Source: Phycisphaerae bacterium (GTDB lineage Bacteria; Planctomycetota; Phycisphaerae; UBA1845; PWPN01). Taken from it: a stretch of 64,000 nt of DNA. The stretch covers positions 62,001 through 126,000 of the forward strand of contig JAGNEZ010000009.1 in the NCBI GenBank assembly GCA_018003015.1, written 5' to 3'. The notes beneath the pieces are model-generated. The model did not search any database and was not told the origin of the DNA. It saw only the letters and a list, made by a program, of their open reading frames with translations. Shown here one piece after another: positions 57,125-64,000 of the stretch (its first letter is position 1; the number at the start of each line of letters is the position of its first letter). A program made the translations under genes and the position numbers.

Positions 57125-58012
57125 TCAACTCGGCGTGAGTGTGGCCTCGGTAGCGGTTGGGATACGTTCCGGACGCGGGCAGGCGGCCAGCCCCGAGGTC
57201 TGAACGGCGCTGCTCAGCTTGATCGCCTCGCAACGGGTACACTCCAGGCAACGGATACAGCGGGAGTTGTTGAGGTTCCTGGCTGGAAGGACGCCGTATT
57301 TGCACATCTTGTCGCAGGCCCCGCAGCTTCGGCACGCGTCGCTCTCGAACCGGAGGACCAACAGGGAGAACCGGTTGAACAAGCCGAAGATGGCCCCCAG
57401 AGGGCACAGCAGGGTGCACCAGGGTCGCCACTTGATGAACATGGCCGCAAGGACGAGCCCCAGAAGGGTCAACTTGGCGGTGCTTGGCCAGGCAATGCGG
57501 GTGTGGGCAATGGCCGCCTCCACCACGCTGGGTACGGCACCCTCCAGCGCCCCCGCCGGGCACAGCCGGCAGAAGAAGAGAGCGTGCTCCTCACCGTACA
57601 GGAATGGTGCAACCAGCACCAGGCCGATGAGCACCACGTACCGGAACAGACCTGTCCAGGCGGGGAGACGGAACTTTCGAGTCGGCACGCGGCCGATCAG
57701 ATCCTGCAGGAATCCGAAGGGACAGACCCAGCCGCAGACCGCCCCACCAATCAACGCCCCAACCAACACCAGCGTGCCGACGGCCAGGAACGGGAACACG
57801 TGCAAGGCGCTGAAGTTGGCGATGACGCCTACCGGGCAAGCGAAGGTGGCTAGCGGGCAGGAATAGCAGTGAAATACCGGCGAGCACACGTTGTGCATCC
57901 GGAACAAGAGCGGATCGAGCCAGACCAGCAGAAAGGCAGCCTGAATCCAGGCTCGTCGGCGGCTCCAGCGTCTTGCGAAGGAATCCTCGGATGGGTTGGC
58001 CATGGCCACCAT
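57125..58012 (-). CDS. NapH/NosR-like polyferredoxin membrane protein
   Basis: A 295-residue inner-membrane iron-sulfur protein with about five helices. It has the paired cysteine motifs of the family between helices (CYSCPLATFACPVG, CGWVCPFGFLQD, CRLCPAGALEG, CTLLCPLGAIFGLF). A soluble C-terminal domain with two cluster motifs follows: CRSCGACDKMCKYGV and CIRCLECTRC. Such proteins pass electrons from the membrane to a periplasmic or cytoplasmic partner. It is the last gene of the selD-selC cluster, 18 nt after the preceding gene. ATG at 58012 follows AAAGGTC. The partner is unknown. Confidence 0.85.
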   Translation of the reverse strand: MVAMANPSEDSFARRWSRRRAWIQAAFLLVWLDPLLFRMHNVCSPVFHCYSCPLATFACPVGVIANFSALHVFPFLAVGTLVLVGALIGGAVCGWVCPFGFLQDLIGRVPTRKFRLPAWTGLFRYVVLIGLVLVAPFLYGEEHALFFCRLCPAGALEGAVPSVVEAAIAHTRIAWPSTAKLTLLGLVLAAMFIKWRPWCTLLCPLGAIFGLFNRFSLLVLRFESDACRSCGACDKMCKYGVLPARNLNNSRCIRCLECTRCEAIKLSSAVQTSGLAACPRPERIPTATEATLTPS

Positions 58013-58030
58013 GACCTTTCATCAGTGTAC

Positions 58031-58390
58031 TCAGGTAGGGCACAAAGAGGGCATGTCGCCGAAGTAGGTCCGCCGGATGAGGCCCTTGTCCTCTCCCGAA
58101 CGGACCAGGGTCAGGCCACCAACGGTCACGTCTCTCACCATGACCGGCTCGCAGAGCGTCTCCTTGATCCAGACCTTCTCCTTGCGCGGCGGAGGCGCAG
58201 GCGGCTGCGGCTGGGCACCAAATATCGACAGACCCGGAATCTTCGGCCTGGCTGGAACAGGCACCTGGATCGTGATCTCCTCCTGCACTTCTACCGTTCT
58301 GGCATGCAGGCGGACGCCATAGGACACGGCCGCTGCACCCAGGATGACGAGGAGCACCGGAGGTATCAGTCTTCGAACCGCACTCAGCAT
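58031..58390 (-). CDS. Small membrane-anchored protein of the selenium cluster
   Basis: A 119-residue protein with an N-terminal membrane helix (LIPPVLLVILGAAAVSYGV, about residues 8-26), a Pro-rich linker (PQPPAPPPRKEK) and a short C-terminal domain (ETLCEPVMVRDVTVGGLTLV). It would lie mostly outside the membrane. ATG at 58390 follows GAGGGTG and lies only 24 nt after the CCA end of selC. The two C-terminal cysteines are far apart and form no CxxC motif. I recognise no family. Confidence 0.65.
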   Translation of the reverse strand: MLSAVRRLIPPVLLVILGAAAVSYGVRLHARTVEVQEEITIQVPVPARPKIPGLSIFGAQPQPPAPPPRKEKVWIKETLCEPVMVRDVTVGGLTLVRSGEDKGLIRRTYFGDMPSLCPT

Positions 58391-58414
58391 GAGCCCACAC
58401 CCTCAATCGGCAAA

Positions 58415-58511
58415 TGGCGGAGGTGAATGGGAATCGAACCCACCCAGGACCCTCATCGAGCCCCACACTGGTTTTGAAGACCAGGAGCACCACCAGGCAC
58501 CTGTCACCTCC
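58415..58511 (-). tRNA. selC: Selenocysteine tRNA, tRNA-Sec(UCA)
   Basis: A 97-nt tRNA including an encoded CCA (58417-58415). The acceptor stem has eight pairs, GGAGGTGA (58511-58504) with TCACCTCC (58426-58419), one more than ordinary tRNAs. The anticodon arm CTGGT-CTTCAAA-ACCAG gives anticodon UCA, which reads UGA. A long variable arm (TGTGGGGCTCGATGAGGGTC) and the T arm GTGGG-TTCGATT-CCCAT complete it. Layout and variable-arm sequence are close to E. coli selC. It lies between selD (26 nt) and a membrane-protein gene (24 nt), so it must be cut out of a mixed mRNA/tRNA transcript unless it has its own promoter. Confidence 0.95.
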
Positions 58512-58537
58512 GAGTCGAGTCGGCCCGGACTACCGGG

Positions 58538-60136
58538 TCAACCCTTCGAATGGGCATTATACCACACCATGAGCGGCGAGCCGCCAAAGGAAATCGCCAT
58601 CCAGGCGGCTTCATCGATTTCATCCTGGCAGAAGCCCTTCTCTCGGGCTTTCTTCAGGTGCATTTTCAGGCAGGGTTCACAGCGGGCCATGACCGACAAG
58701 GCAATCGCAATCGCCTGCTTGGTGTGAGCATCGAGAGCACCCGGCTGGTTCACAGTCTTGAGAAAATCCTGGTACCTTCGCTGAGTCTCGCTCACACCGC
58801 GGTCGCCGGCTGCCATGCCGCCGACGGCGTCGCTGCAACAGGGCACTTCATCACCGTGTGAAGACATGCTCGGATGCTCCTCGATTCGGGTCACGGGCCA
58901 CTCCACCCGCTTGCCAGCAGTCGATGGCACTGGAAGACACCTCTGACCTGTCGTCCGAACGGTCACCCTTCCGCTGCCCGGCGTCACCGCCCTGCCGATG
59001 ACGGCCGCGCACCCCATCCCGGCGTCACGCAAACGGGCCACGAATCGGGACGCCTCGTTCTCGGGCAGAGCGATGAGCAGTCCGCCCGAGGTCTGCGGGT
59101 CGAAGCACAGGTCAAGCATCACCGGCTCCAAACCGTCAGCCGAGACATGGTCGCCACTGGATTCCCGGTTCCGCTCGACGCCGCCGGGCAGGATGCCCTG
59201 GACCAGGCATTCCAGCACACCGGGCAACAGCGGCAGATCGTCCCACACGACCTCAACATCCACCTCGCTGGCGGCAGCCATGGCCGTCAGGTGACCCATC
59301 AGTCCGAAGCCGGTGATATCCGTACAGGCGTGGGCACCAGACGTGAACATGAGTTCCGCGGCCGCCTTGTTGAGCGTGGTCATGGATCGTGCAGCCGCCT
59401 CCAGGGCCCCCGGTGGGCAGCGATCGATCTGGGCGGCAAAAGCGATGACGCCCGTACCCAGGGCCTTGGTCAGGACAAGTGCGTCACCCGGGCGCACACC
59501 CGCGTTGGCGACAATCCGCCTGGGATCTATCAGACCGGTCACGGCGAAGCCCGCCTTGATCTCTCGATCCTGCACGCTGTGCCCACCAATGACAGCCACA
59601 CCGGCCTCGGCCATCTTGTCGATCCCCCCGCGCAGGACGTCGTGCAGGACGGAATCGGGCACTTCGCGAATCGGGAAGCCGACGATAGACAAAGCGGTGA
59701 TCGGCTCGCCTCCCATGGCGTAGACATCGCTCACCGAGTTGGCCGCCGCGATCTGGCCAAAGAGATAGGGGTCGTCCACCGAGGGAGTGAAGACGTCGAC
59801 GGTCTGAACCAGGGCCTGCTCGTTTCCGAGCGAGTACACGCCTGCGTCGTCGCCGGCGGGAACACCGATGAGAACCTTGGGATCCTCGGACACCGGAAGT
59901 CCCTGCAACACCCTGCGGAGCGCCGCCTGGTCGATCTTTGACGCACAGCCGGCCTTCTCGACCAAATGGGTCAGCCGCACCGGGCCTCCCGTCGACTGCA
60001 CCCGCTCGCCGGCACAGAGACACACATCCTTCTGGCGCAGCAGGTCACACGGGCACGGCGTCTTGGGATCGCAAATGCAGTGCCCGAGGCGGATGGACCG
60101 CTCCATGACTCGGCGGCGCTTCTCAGTCTGTTTCAC
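58538..60136 (-). CDS. selD: Selenide, water dikinase fused to an AhpD-like (CMD) domain
   Basis: A 532-residue protein. Residues about 50-405 are SelD, which makes selenophosphate from selenide and ATP. The catalytic pair is C64 and K67 in KAGCASKI (Cys rather than selenocysteine), and GVPAGDDAGVYSLGNEQALV and DITGFGLMGHLTAM carry metal and ATP residues. Before it stands a Cys-rich leader: GHCICDPKTPCPCD and DVCLCAGERV. After a linker, residues about 445-530 are a carboxymuconolactone-decarboxylase/AhpD-like domain with C486-E-P-C489-xxx-H493, the AhpD redox motif. GTG at 60136 lies 7 nt after a -10-like box; ATG at 60106 is the alternative start. Confidence 0.88.
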   Translation of the reverse strand: MKQTEKRRRVMERSIRLGHCICDPKTPCPCDLLRQKDVCLCAGERVQSTGGPVRLTHLVEKAGCASKIDQAALRRVLQGLPVSEDPKVLIGVPAGDDAGVYSLGNEQALVQTVDVFTPSVDDPYLFGQIAAANSVSDVYAMGGEPITALSIVGFPIREVPDSVLHDVLRGGIDKMAEAGVAVIGGHSVQDREIKAGFAVTGLIDPRRIVANAGVRPGDALVLTKALGTGVIAFAAQIDRCPPGALEAAARSMTTLNKAAAELMFTSGAHACTDITGFGLMGHLTAMAAASEVDVEVVWDDLPLLPGVLECLVQGILPGGVERNRESSGDHVSADGLEPVMLDLCFDPQTSGGLLIALPENEASRFVARLRDAGMGCAAVIGRAVTPGSGRVTVRTTGQRCLPVPSTAGKRVEWPVTRIEEHPSMSSHGDEVPCCSDAVGGMAAGDRGVSETQRRYQDFLKTVNQPGALDAHTKQAIAIALSVMARCEPCLKMHLKKAREKGFCQDEIDEAAWMAISFGGSPLMVWYNAHSKG

Positions 60137-60143
60137 GCAGAGA

Positions 60144-60173
60144 GTTATACCGTGGAGGGCAACGACAGAGCAA
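60144..60173 (-). promoter_or_regulatory. Possible promoter of the selD-selC operon
   Basis: TTGCTC (60173-60168), 18-nt spacer, TATAAC (60149-60144). Transcription would start at or next to the GTG at 60136. The -35 match is weak. Confidence 0.4.
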
Positions 60174-60418
60174 TGAGGACATGGGAGGTCATCCTGGGGT
60201 CCCCCAGGTAGGCAACGGCCTCTTCGGACATGAGGTCGGCCGGGGCGTCCTTGGGCACACGGACGGTAATCCAGATGGGTTACGCCTGCTGGGCCTGGAG
60301 ATCGAGCGGGCCAGTCAGCGGAGGCAAAGGGTCAGAATAAGGCATCTGCTCGCGCTTGACGGGCCCCGCTACCGTACCGTGGCCCCCTTGTTGCGTCTGG
60401 AAGGCTTGGCAAAACCGC

Positions 60419-60447
60419 TTGCGAAACCAACCGCCACATCATACAAT
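60419..60447 (+). promoter_or_regulatory. Promoter upstream of the zinc-ribbon membrane protein
   Basis: TTGCGA (60419-60424), 17-nt spacer, TACAAT (60442-60447). Transcription would start near 60454, leaving a leader of about 180 nt. Confidence 0.45.
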
Positions 60448-60632
60448 AGAATCGAATCCGGCAGGGTGCTGCGAGCGGTTGGCATCCCAGAATTCAGCTC
60501 CAAGTCGGCCGATACGCTCGGTATCCAAGATGCCGCATCTCTTTCGGGGCCAACTCGGCGCCTTTTGACGAGGTTGCAGACGCAGCCAGGCCAACCGTGA
60601 GCTGGCCGCGAGACGGGGTATACGGCAATCAC

Positions 60633-60980
60633 ATGACCCGACAACGCTTCTGGATAGCAGTGGCGGCGGCAGGCGCGGTTGGCTTGATTGCCTTCGCAGC
60701 CCGATCAATGTTGTCCGCGGGCGGCGCTGAGCACGAGACCATCACCCTGCTCAGACCGTTGGCCTGCTCCGCCTGCGGGCACCGATATGAGGGCTCGATT
60801 TCGCGGCCGCCCCTGAGATGCCCGAAATGCAGCCAGGAAGCGGTGTGGCCCGCCGTTCAATGCGCGAAGTGCGGCACCGTCCTGCCCTGCGATCGGCGCA
60901 AGTTCAGGCGGGAAGGGCGAGATCCCTACTGTCCCAAGTGCCATTCGACCCAGTTGAACTCGGTTCGAACTGGCGGTTAA
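60633..60980 (+). CDS. Membrane-anchored zinc-ribbon protein
   Basis: A 115-residue protein with an N-terminal membrane helix (FWIAVAAAGAVGLIAFAA, about residues 6-23) and a cytoplasmic or periplasmic part with four cysteine pairs: ACSACGHRYEG, LRCPKCSQEAV, VQCAKCGTVLPC and YCPKCHSTQL. They can form two zinc ribbons. ATG at 60633 is chosen at the start of the helix; a GTG 12 codons earlier is possible. It is followed 40 nt later by the prepilin-type gene, with which it is probably co-transcribed. Function unknown. Confidence 0.65.
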   Translation: MTRQRFWIAVAAAGAVGLIAFAARSMLSAGGAEHETITLLRPLACSACGHRYEGSISRPPLRCPKCSQEAVWPAVQCAKCGTVLPCDRRKFRREGRDPYCPKCHSTQLNSVRTGG

Positions 60981-61020
60981 AGGCGTTCATCGACTGGCGA
61001 CTCGAGGGAGGAACCTGGGT

Positions 61021-61941
61021 ATGAAGTCTCACATCGCAGACCGCAGGACGATCCCGACAGATGGCCGCCCAAGCGTGTCCGGCCGGACCGCGTTCACGCT
61101 GATCGAAGTGCTGGTCGTGGTAGCCATCATTGCCTTGCTGCTGGCGATTCTCCTGCCTTCCCTGTCGGGAGCCAGGGCCCAGGCCAGGGCGATCCTCTGC
61201 CTCAACAACCTGAGCCACTTTGGCAAATCGGCCAGCGCCTACGCCCATGACCACAGGGGCTTCATCCCCCGCGACTACTACTACGGGCAATACGATTCTC
61301 GCGACGACAGCAAAGGCGGCCACGGCCTCCCGCATGTGCTCGTCCCTGAGGTCATGTCCGGCTATCTGGGTGGACCCAAGTATCCGCTGATCCAGTTCGA
61401 GCAGGACCCGCACAACCAGAGCCGGGACAAGAGGCTGGCTCCCATCTTCGCCCGCATACCGACCCTGCAATGCCCGGTATTCCCGCAAGGAGGGGACACG
61501 GCCAGCGATTTCGCGGGCAAACCGATCAGGGAACAGCCGTACGATTACGTGGCCAACGCCTTCAACTTCGAGGAGGAGAGAATCAACAAGCGCGGCAGTA
61601 ACCAGTACTTCAACTCTCAGGGCTTGACCATGATCTCTCGGGTTCCCACCACCAGTCGCCTGATCTACATCACCGAGGCTAATGCGGATCTGCCTTTCGA
61701 CATGTTCGGATGGCATGACATGTTCCAACCTGAGCATCTCTGGTGGGGAGCGGATGCCCGCATGATCAACGACTACCGGCACGGCACCGGAGGTCTCAAA
61801 CAACCTGGCCGTGGAGTAGCCATGGCCCTCTTCTTCGATTCTCACGCCGAGAAGATGATGTTCAAGCAGATGACCATCAACCGGTTCACGAACAACTACA
61901 CCAGCCGGGAAATCCCCCTTCCAAGGGAAGTCGGCAGCTGA
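61021..61941 (+). CDS. Prepilin-type secreted protein (planctomycete pseudopilin-like family)
   Basis: A 306-residue protein with a type IV prepilin signal: a basic leader ending in GRTA, then FTLIEVLVVVAIIALLLAIL, with the cleavage-site glycine replaced by an Ala/Gly context and the conserved glutamate five residues into the helix. The rest is a globular domain (LCLNNLSHFGKSASAYAHDH, CPVFPQGGD, YDYVANAFN) ending in ALFFDSHAEKM. The ending matches the H-x9-DG-type tail of the very abundant planctomycete family. These proteins are exported and assembled or anchored by a type II/IV secretion-like system. ATG at 61021 follows GGGAGGAACCTGGGT. Confidence 0.87.
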   Translation: MKSHIADRRTIPTDGRPSVSGRTAFTLIEVLVVVAIIALLLAILLPSLSGARAQARAILCLNNLSHFGKSASAYAHDHRGFIPRDYYYGQYDSRDDSKGGHGLPHVLVPEVMSGYLGGPKYPLIQFEQDPHNQSRDKRLAPIFARIPTLQCPVFPQGGDTASDFAGKPIREQPYDYVANAFNFEEERINKRGSNQYFNSQGLTMISRVPTTSRLIYITEANADLPFDMFGWHDMFQPEHLWWGADARMINDYRHGTGGLKQPGRGVAMALFFDSHAEKMMFKQMTINRFTNNYTSREIPLPREVGS

Positions 61942-62030
61942 GGGAACCCCCCGGTTCGGACGGCGTTTCGCCAGTAACGGAAGGTCCCCATTGCACGGAC
62001 GCATCCCTCTCCGCTATTCTTGCCCATGCC

Positions 62031-63143
62031 ATGCCCGCTCAGGAGATGGACATCACGGCTCTCTCTCATGCCCCCGTCCCGCTCGCCCGACCGCGCGTCA
62101 TCTACCTGGACAACCTCAAGGTACTGCTCACGATTCTCGTCATCACCCACCATGCCGCCCTGGCCTACGGGCCTTTTCGCGGAATATGGCACGTCGAGAA
62201 TGCGGAGCGCGCCAACGTGCTCGGCAGTCTGATCGTGGTCAACTCCATGTTCTTCATGGGTCTTTTCTTCTTCATCGCCGGCTACTTCACCATGCCCGCC
62301 TACGATCGGAAGGGCGCCCGCCGATTCGTTCTGGACCGTGCGCTTCGACTGGGGCCCCCGTCTTTGGCATGGCTCGCGGCGAGCATCCTGGTGCTCCGCC
62401 AGGTGGGATACGCCCACATGTGGTTCGCCGTCGACCTGCTGGCCCTCTCGATCCTCTACGCCGTCTTCCGGCTCTGGCAAACGCGCACCGGACGACCCCG
62501 TCACGGCCGATCCCCCGCGGCCCCACCGGGCCGCCTCACAATCACGGTCTTCATCATCGTGCTGGGACTGGCAACGGCCGCGGTCCGACGCTACTACCCC
62601 ATCGGCCACTGGATCGCCTTCCTCGGCTTTCTGCCGCTTGAGGTGAACCACTGGGTGCAGTACCTGAGCCTGTTCCTGCTGGGAATCGTCGCCTATCGGA
62701 ACCGCTGGCTTGAGGGACCCGGACTGGTGCGAAACACGCCTTGGCTCCCGATGACCCTCGCCCTGGTCCTGTTCTTCCTGGGTGGGAGCCTGTGGCCGGC
62801 GAGAATCCAGGCTTTCTTCAATGTCGGCGGCGGGTCCGGAGGCATGATACTCTACTCGCTGCTCGAGGCCATCCTGTGCGTGTCCCTGTCCATCAGTCTG
62901 CTCTGGGCATTCCGGCGATGGCTCAACATCGAGACGCCGTTTTCCCGGGTGCTGGCGGCCAATACCTACGGCATCTACTTCATACACTACGCTCCAGTGC
63001 TGATCCTGCAGTATGTGCTGCTGGACATGCCACTTCATCCGATCGCCAAGTTCGCTATGGTCACCGCCGGATCGCTCGTCCTGTCACTGGCGGCGAGCGT
63101 TCTCCTGCTGCGCAGCACGCAATGGGGACGGCGGGTCTTCTGA
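62031..63143 (+). CDS. Acyltransferase 3 family membrane protein
   Basis: A 370-residue inner-membrane acyltransferase with about ten helices. The opening RVIYLDNLKVLLTILVITHH has the catalytic-type histidines of the family. FFIAGYFTMPAYDRKGARRF follows, with the Arg-rich loop after helix 3, and the C-terminal LAANTYGIYFIHYAPVLILQ is the family's last conserved block. These enzymes transfer acyl groups to glycans or lipids at the membrane. The start is ATG 62031 or ATG 62046; neither has a clear ribosome site. Confidence 0.83.
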   Translation: MPAQEMDITALSHAPVPLARPRVIYLDNLKVLLTILVITHHAALAYGPFRGIWHVENAERANVLGSLIVVNSMFFMGLFFFIAGYFTMPAYDRKGARRFVLDRALRLGPPSLAWLAASILVLRQVGYAHMWFAVDLLALSILYAVFRLWQTRTGRPRHGRSPAAPPGRLTITVFIIVLGLATAAVRRYYPIGHWIAFLGFLPLEVNHWVQYLSLFLLGIVAYRNRWLEGPGLVRNTPWLPMTLALVLFFLGGSLWPARIQAFFNVGGGSGGMILYSLLEAILCVSLSISLLWAFRRWLNIETPFSRVLAANTYGIYFIHYAPVLILQYVLLDMPLHPIAKFAMVTAGSLVLSLAASVLLLRSTQWGRRVF

Positions 63144-63749
63144 TCGGCGATGTGGACGTCGTGCGGAGCGCAGCAAAGGTCGGAGCAGGCCTGGACCTGA
63201 GGGTGAAAGAGGAACTCCAGTTCAACCGGATAGTCGCCTTACTTCCTCGCTCGCTTGGCCTCCATTCTGGGCTCGGCGAGCATAAATGAGAAGAGGGGAT
63301 GGCAGATGAGCCCATGCAATGAACCGCATCTTTCATTGCCGGGCTGTGGGAACGCCGCTGCGCTGCGAGTTGCATCCAGGCTCACGTCTGAAATGCAGGG
63401 TGGCAGCGGCGACACCAAAGTCCATGCCCTCCCAGCAACCCCAGCGGTGGCATCGCGGCTCCTGGGAAGGCAGAGCCTCCGCCAGGAACGGATCCCAGCG
63501 ATCGAAGGGGTCGCCGGACAGGTAACCGATTCAGGAAAGGACCAGACGCGCGACGGGCAAACCCGTCGCAGCTGAAACTGCCTGCCCTGGCCGGTCGGTT
63601 TCCGCCGGTCGGAATCGCCGTATCGGCTTTCCGACACAGTCCAACATGTTCCTACGACTCCGGACTTCCTCAATAGGGGCCGCCGGGTTATACTACGAGT
63701 GCCAGTCGATCATGAAGAGCGATCTGAGCGAGACCGGCTGAGAGGTGCC
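63144..63749. other. Non-coding interval
   Basis: About 600 bases without a supportable gene. TATACT at 63689-63694 is a possible -10 box for the next gene, with a poor -35. Confidence 0.45.
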
Positions 63750-64000
63750 ATGTTCCGGATTCTCCGTTCATTCTTCGATATCTGGAGACCCACGCCCGAG
63801 CGAGTCATCCATGACATCTGGGGCGTGGAGGAGTCCTCGGTCGATCAACTCCTCTCCGGCCGACTTGATCTCGGCACCTTTGTCTACGCCGGACTAGGCT
63901 ACACCGAAGACACGTGGCCGCTGGTCATCGTCGGCCAGTTCTCCCGGATCGCGAGCGAGGGCCGGCGTTCCCGCAGCTATGACTTCCGCCACCACCGCGG
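63750..64000 (+). CDS. Unknown protein, N-terminal part (cut by window edge)
   Basis: The first 83 codons of a gene that continues beyond the window. ATG at 63750 follows GAGAGGTGCC. The visible sequence begins MFRILRSFFDIWRPTPERVI, then DIWGVEESSVDQLLSGRLDL, and is soluble with no signal peptide or recognisable motif. No family can be given. Confidence 0.6.
   Translation, partial: MFRILRSFFDIWRPTPERVIHDIWGVEESSVDQLLSGRLDLGTFVYAGLGYTEDTWPLVIVGQFSRIASEGRRSRSYDFRHHR

Larger units (their letters stand above)
60137..60632. other. Divergent intergenic region
   Basis: About 500 bases between selD and the zinc-ribbon membrane protein. It holds the selD promoter candidate on the left and a plus-strand promoter at 60419-60447. 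A 139-codon plus-strand frame here shows nothing recognisable. Confidence 0.45.

Noticed and set aside
58538-60136. SelD as a selenoprotein
   Set aside because: The catalytic position is an ordinary Cys codon (residue 64); no in-frame UGA is needed to read the protein.

Overview
The window reads as chromosomal DNA of a GC-rich Planctomycetota bacterium, probably close to Phycisphaerae. This is inferred from gene content. It includes a PEP-CTERM secreted protein, planctomycete-type dockerin repeats, a prepilin-type secreted protein (FTLIEVLVVVAIIAL), a membrane protein with the CxYDLTGNTSGVCPECG zinc ribbon, a TIGR03790 protein, and many secreted carbohydrate-active proteins. I saw no insertion sequence, prophage or CRISPR array. 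Most of the window is ordinary housekeeping and metabolism; the points of interest are regulatory or lie in domain architecture.

Layout. 1-9.5 kb: partial mdh, a TIGR03790 protein, a B12-binding radical SAM protein, infA, rsmB, two small membrane proteins, a truncated acetyltransferase, and an ispE-spoVG operon. 9.8-18.3 kb: zinc-ribbon proteins, an MFS transporter, a PEP-CTERM LamG-like protein, tRNA-Ser(UGA), a response-regulator remnant, a dockerin-bearing secreted protein and a Tat-exported cupredoxin-like protein. 18.3-26.6 kb: metallophosphoesterase, a LolCDE/MacB-type ABC pair, a parvulin lipoprotein, ispG and bioD. 26.7-32.5 kb (minus strand): an amino-acid cluster read as leuA, fused aroD-aroE, a methyltransferase, argG. 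32.6-56 kb: a large carbohydrate-use region (GH127, two MFS/ABC uptake systems, a DUF6259-like giant protein, a Gfo/Idh oxidoreductase, a serine hydrolase-glycosidase fusion, an alpha/alpha-toroid protein), interrupted by carB and clpS. 56.5-60.1 kb: a selenium operon. 60.6-64 kb: zinc-ribbon membrane protein, prepilin-type protein, acyltransferase 3 and a partial unknown gene.

Two things deserve most attention. First, leuA is preceded by what looks like a complete leucine attenuator. A near-consensus promoter (TTGACA, 17-nt spacer, TATGAT) sits 7 nt before a 37-codon leader ORF with seven Leu codons in a run of twelve. The end of that ORF (GCGTAGGGTCTTC) is complementary to the 5' arm of a downstream intrinsic terminator. 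The leader would be translated from a leaderless transcript. Second, a tight minus-strand cluster holds selD fused to an AhpD-like domain, an intact selenocysteine tRNA (selC), a small anchored protein and a NapH-like iron-sulfur membrane protein, with gaps of 18-26 nt. It shows that the organism decodes UGA as selenocysteine. A third, weaker theme is that several promoters lie 6-7 nt upstream of a start codon, suggesting leaderless translation is in regular use.
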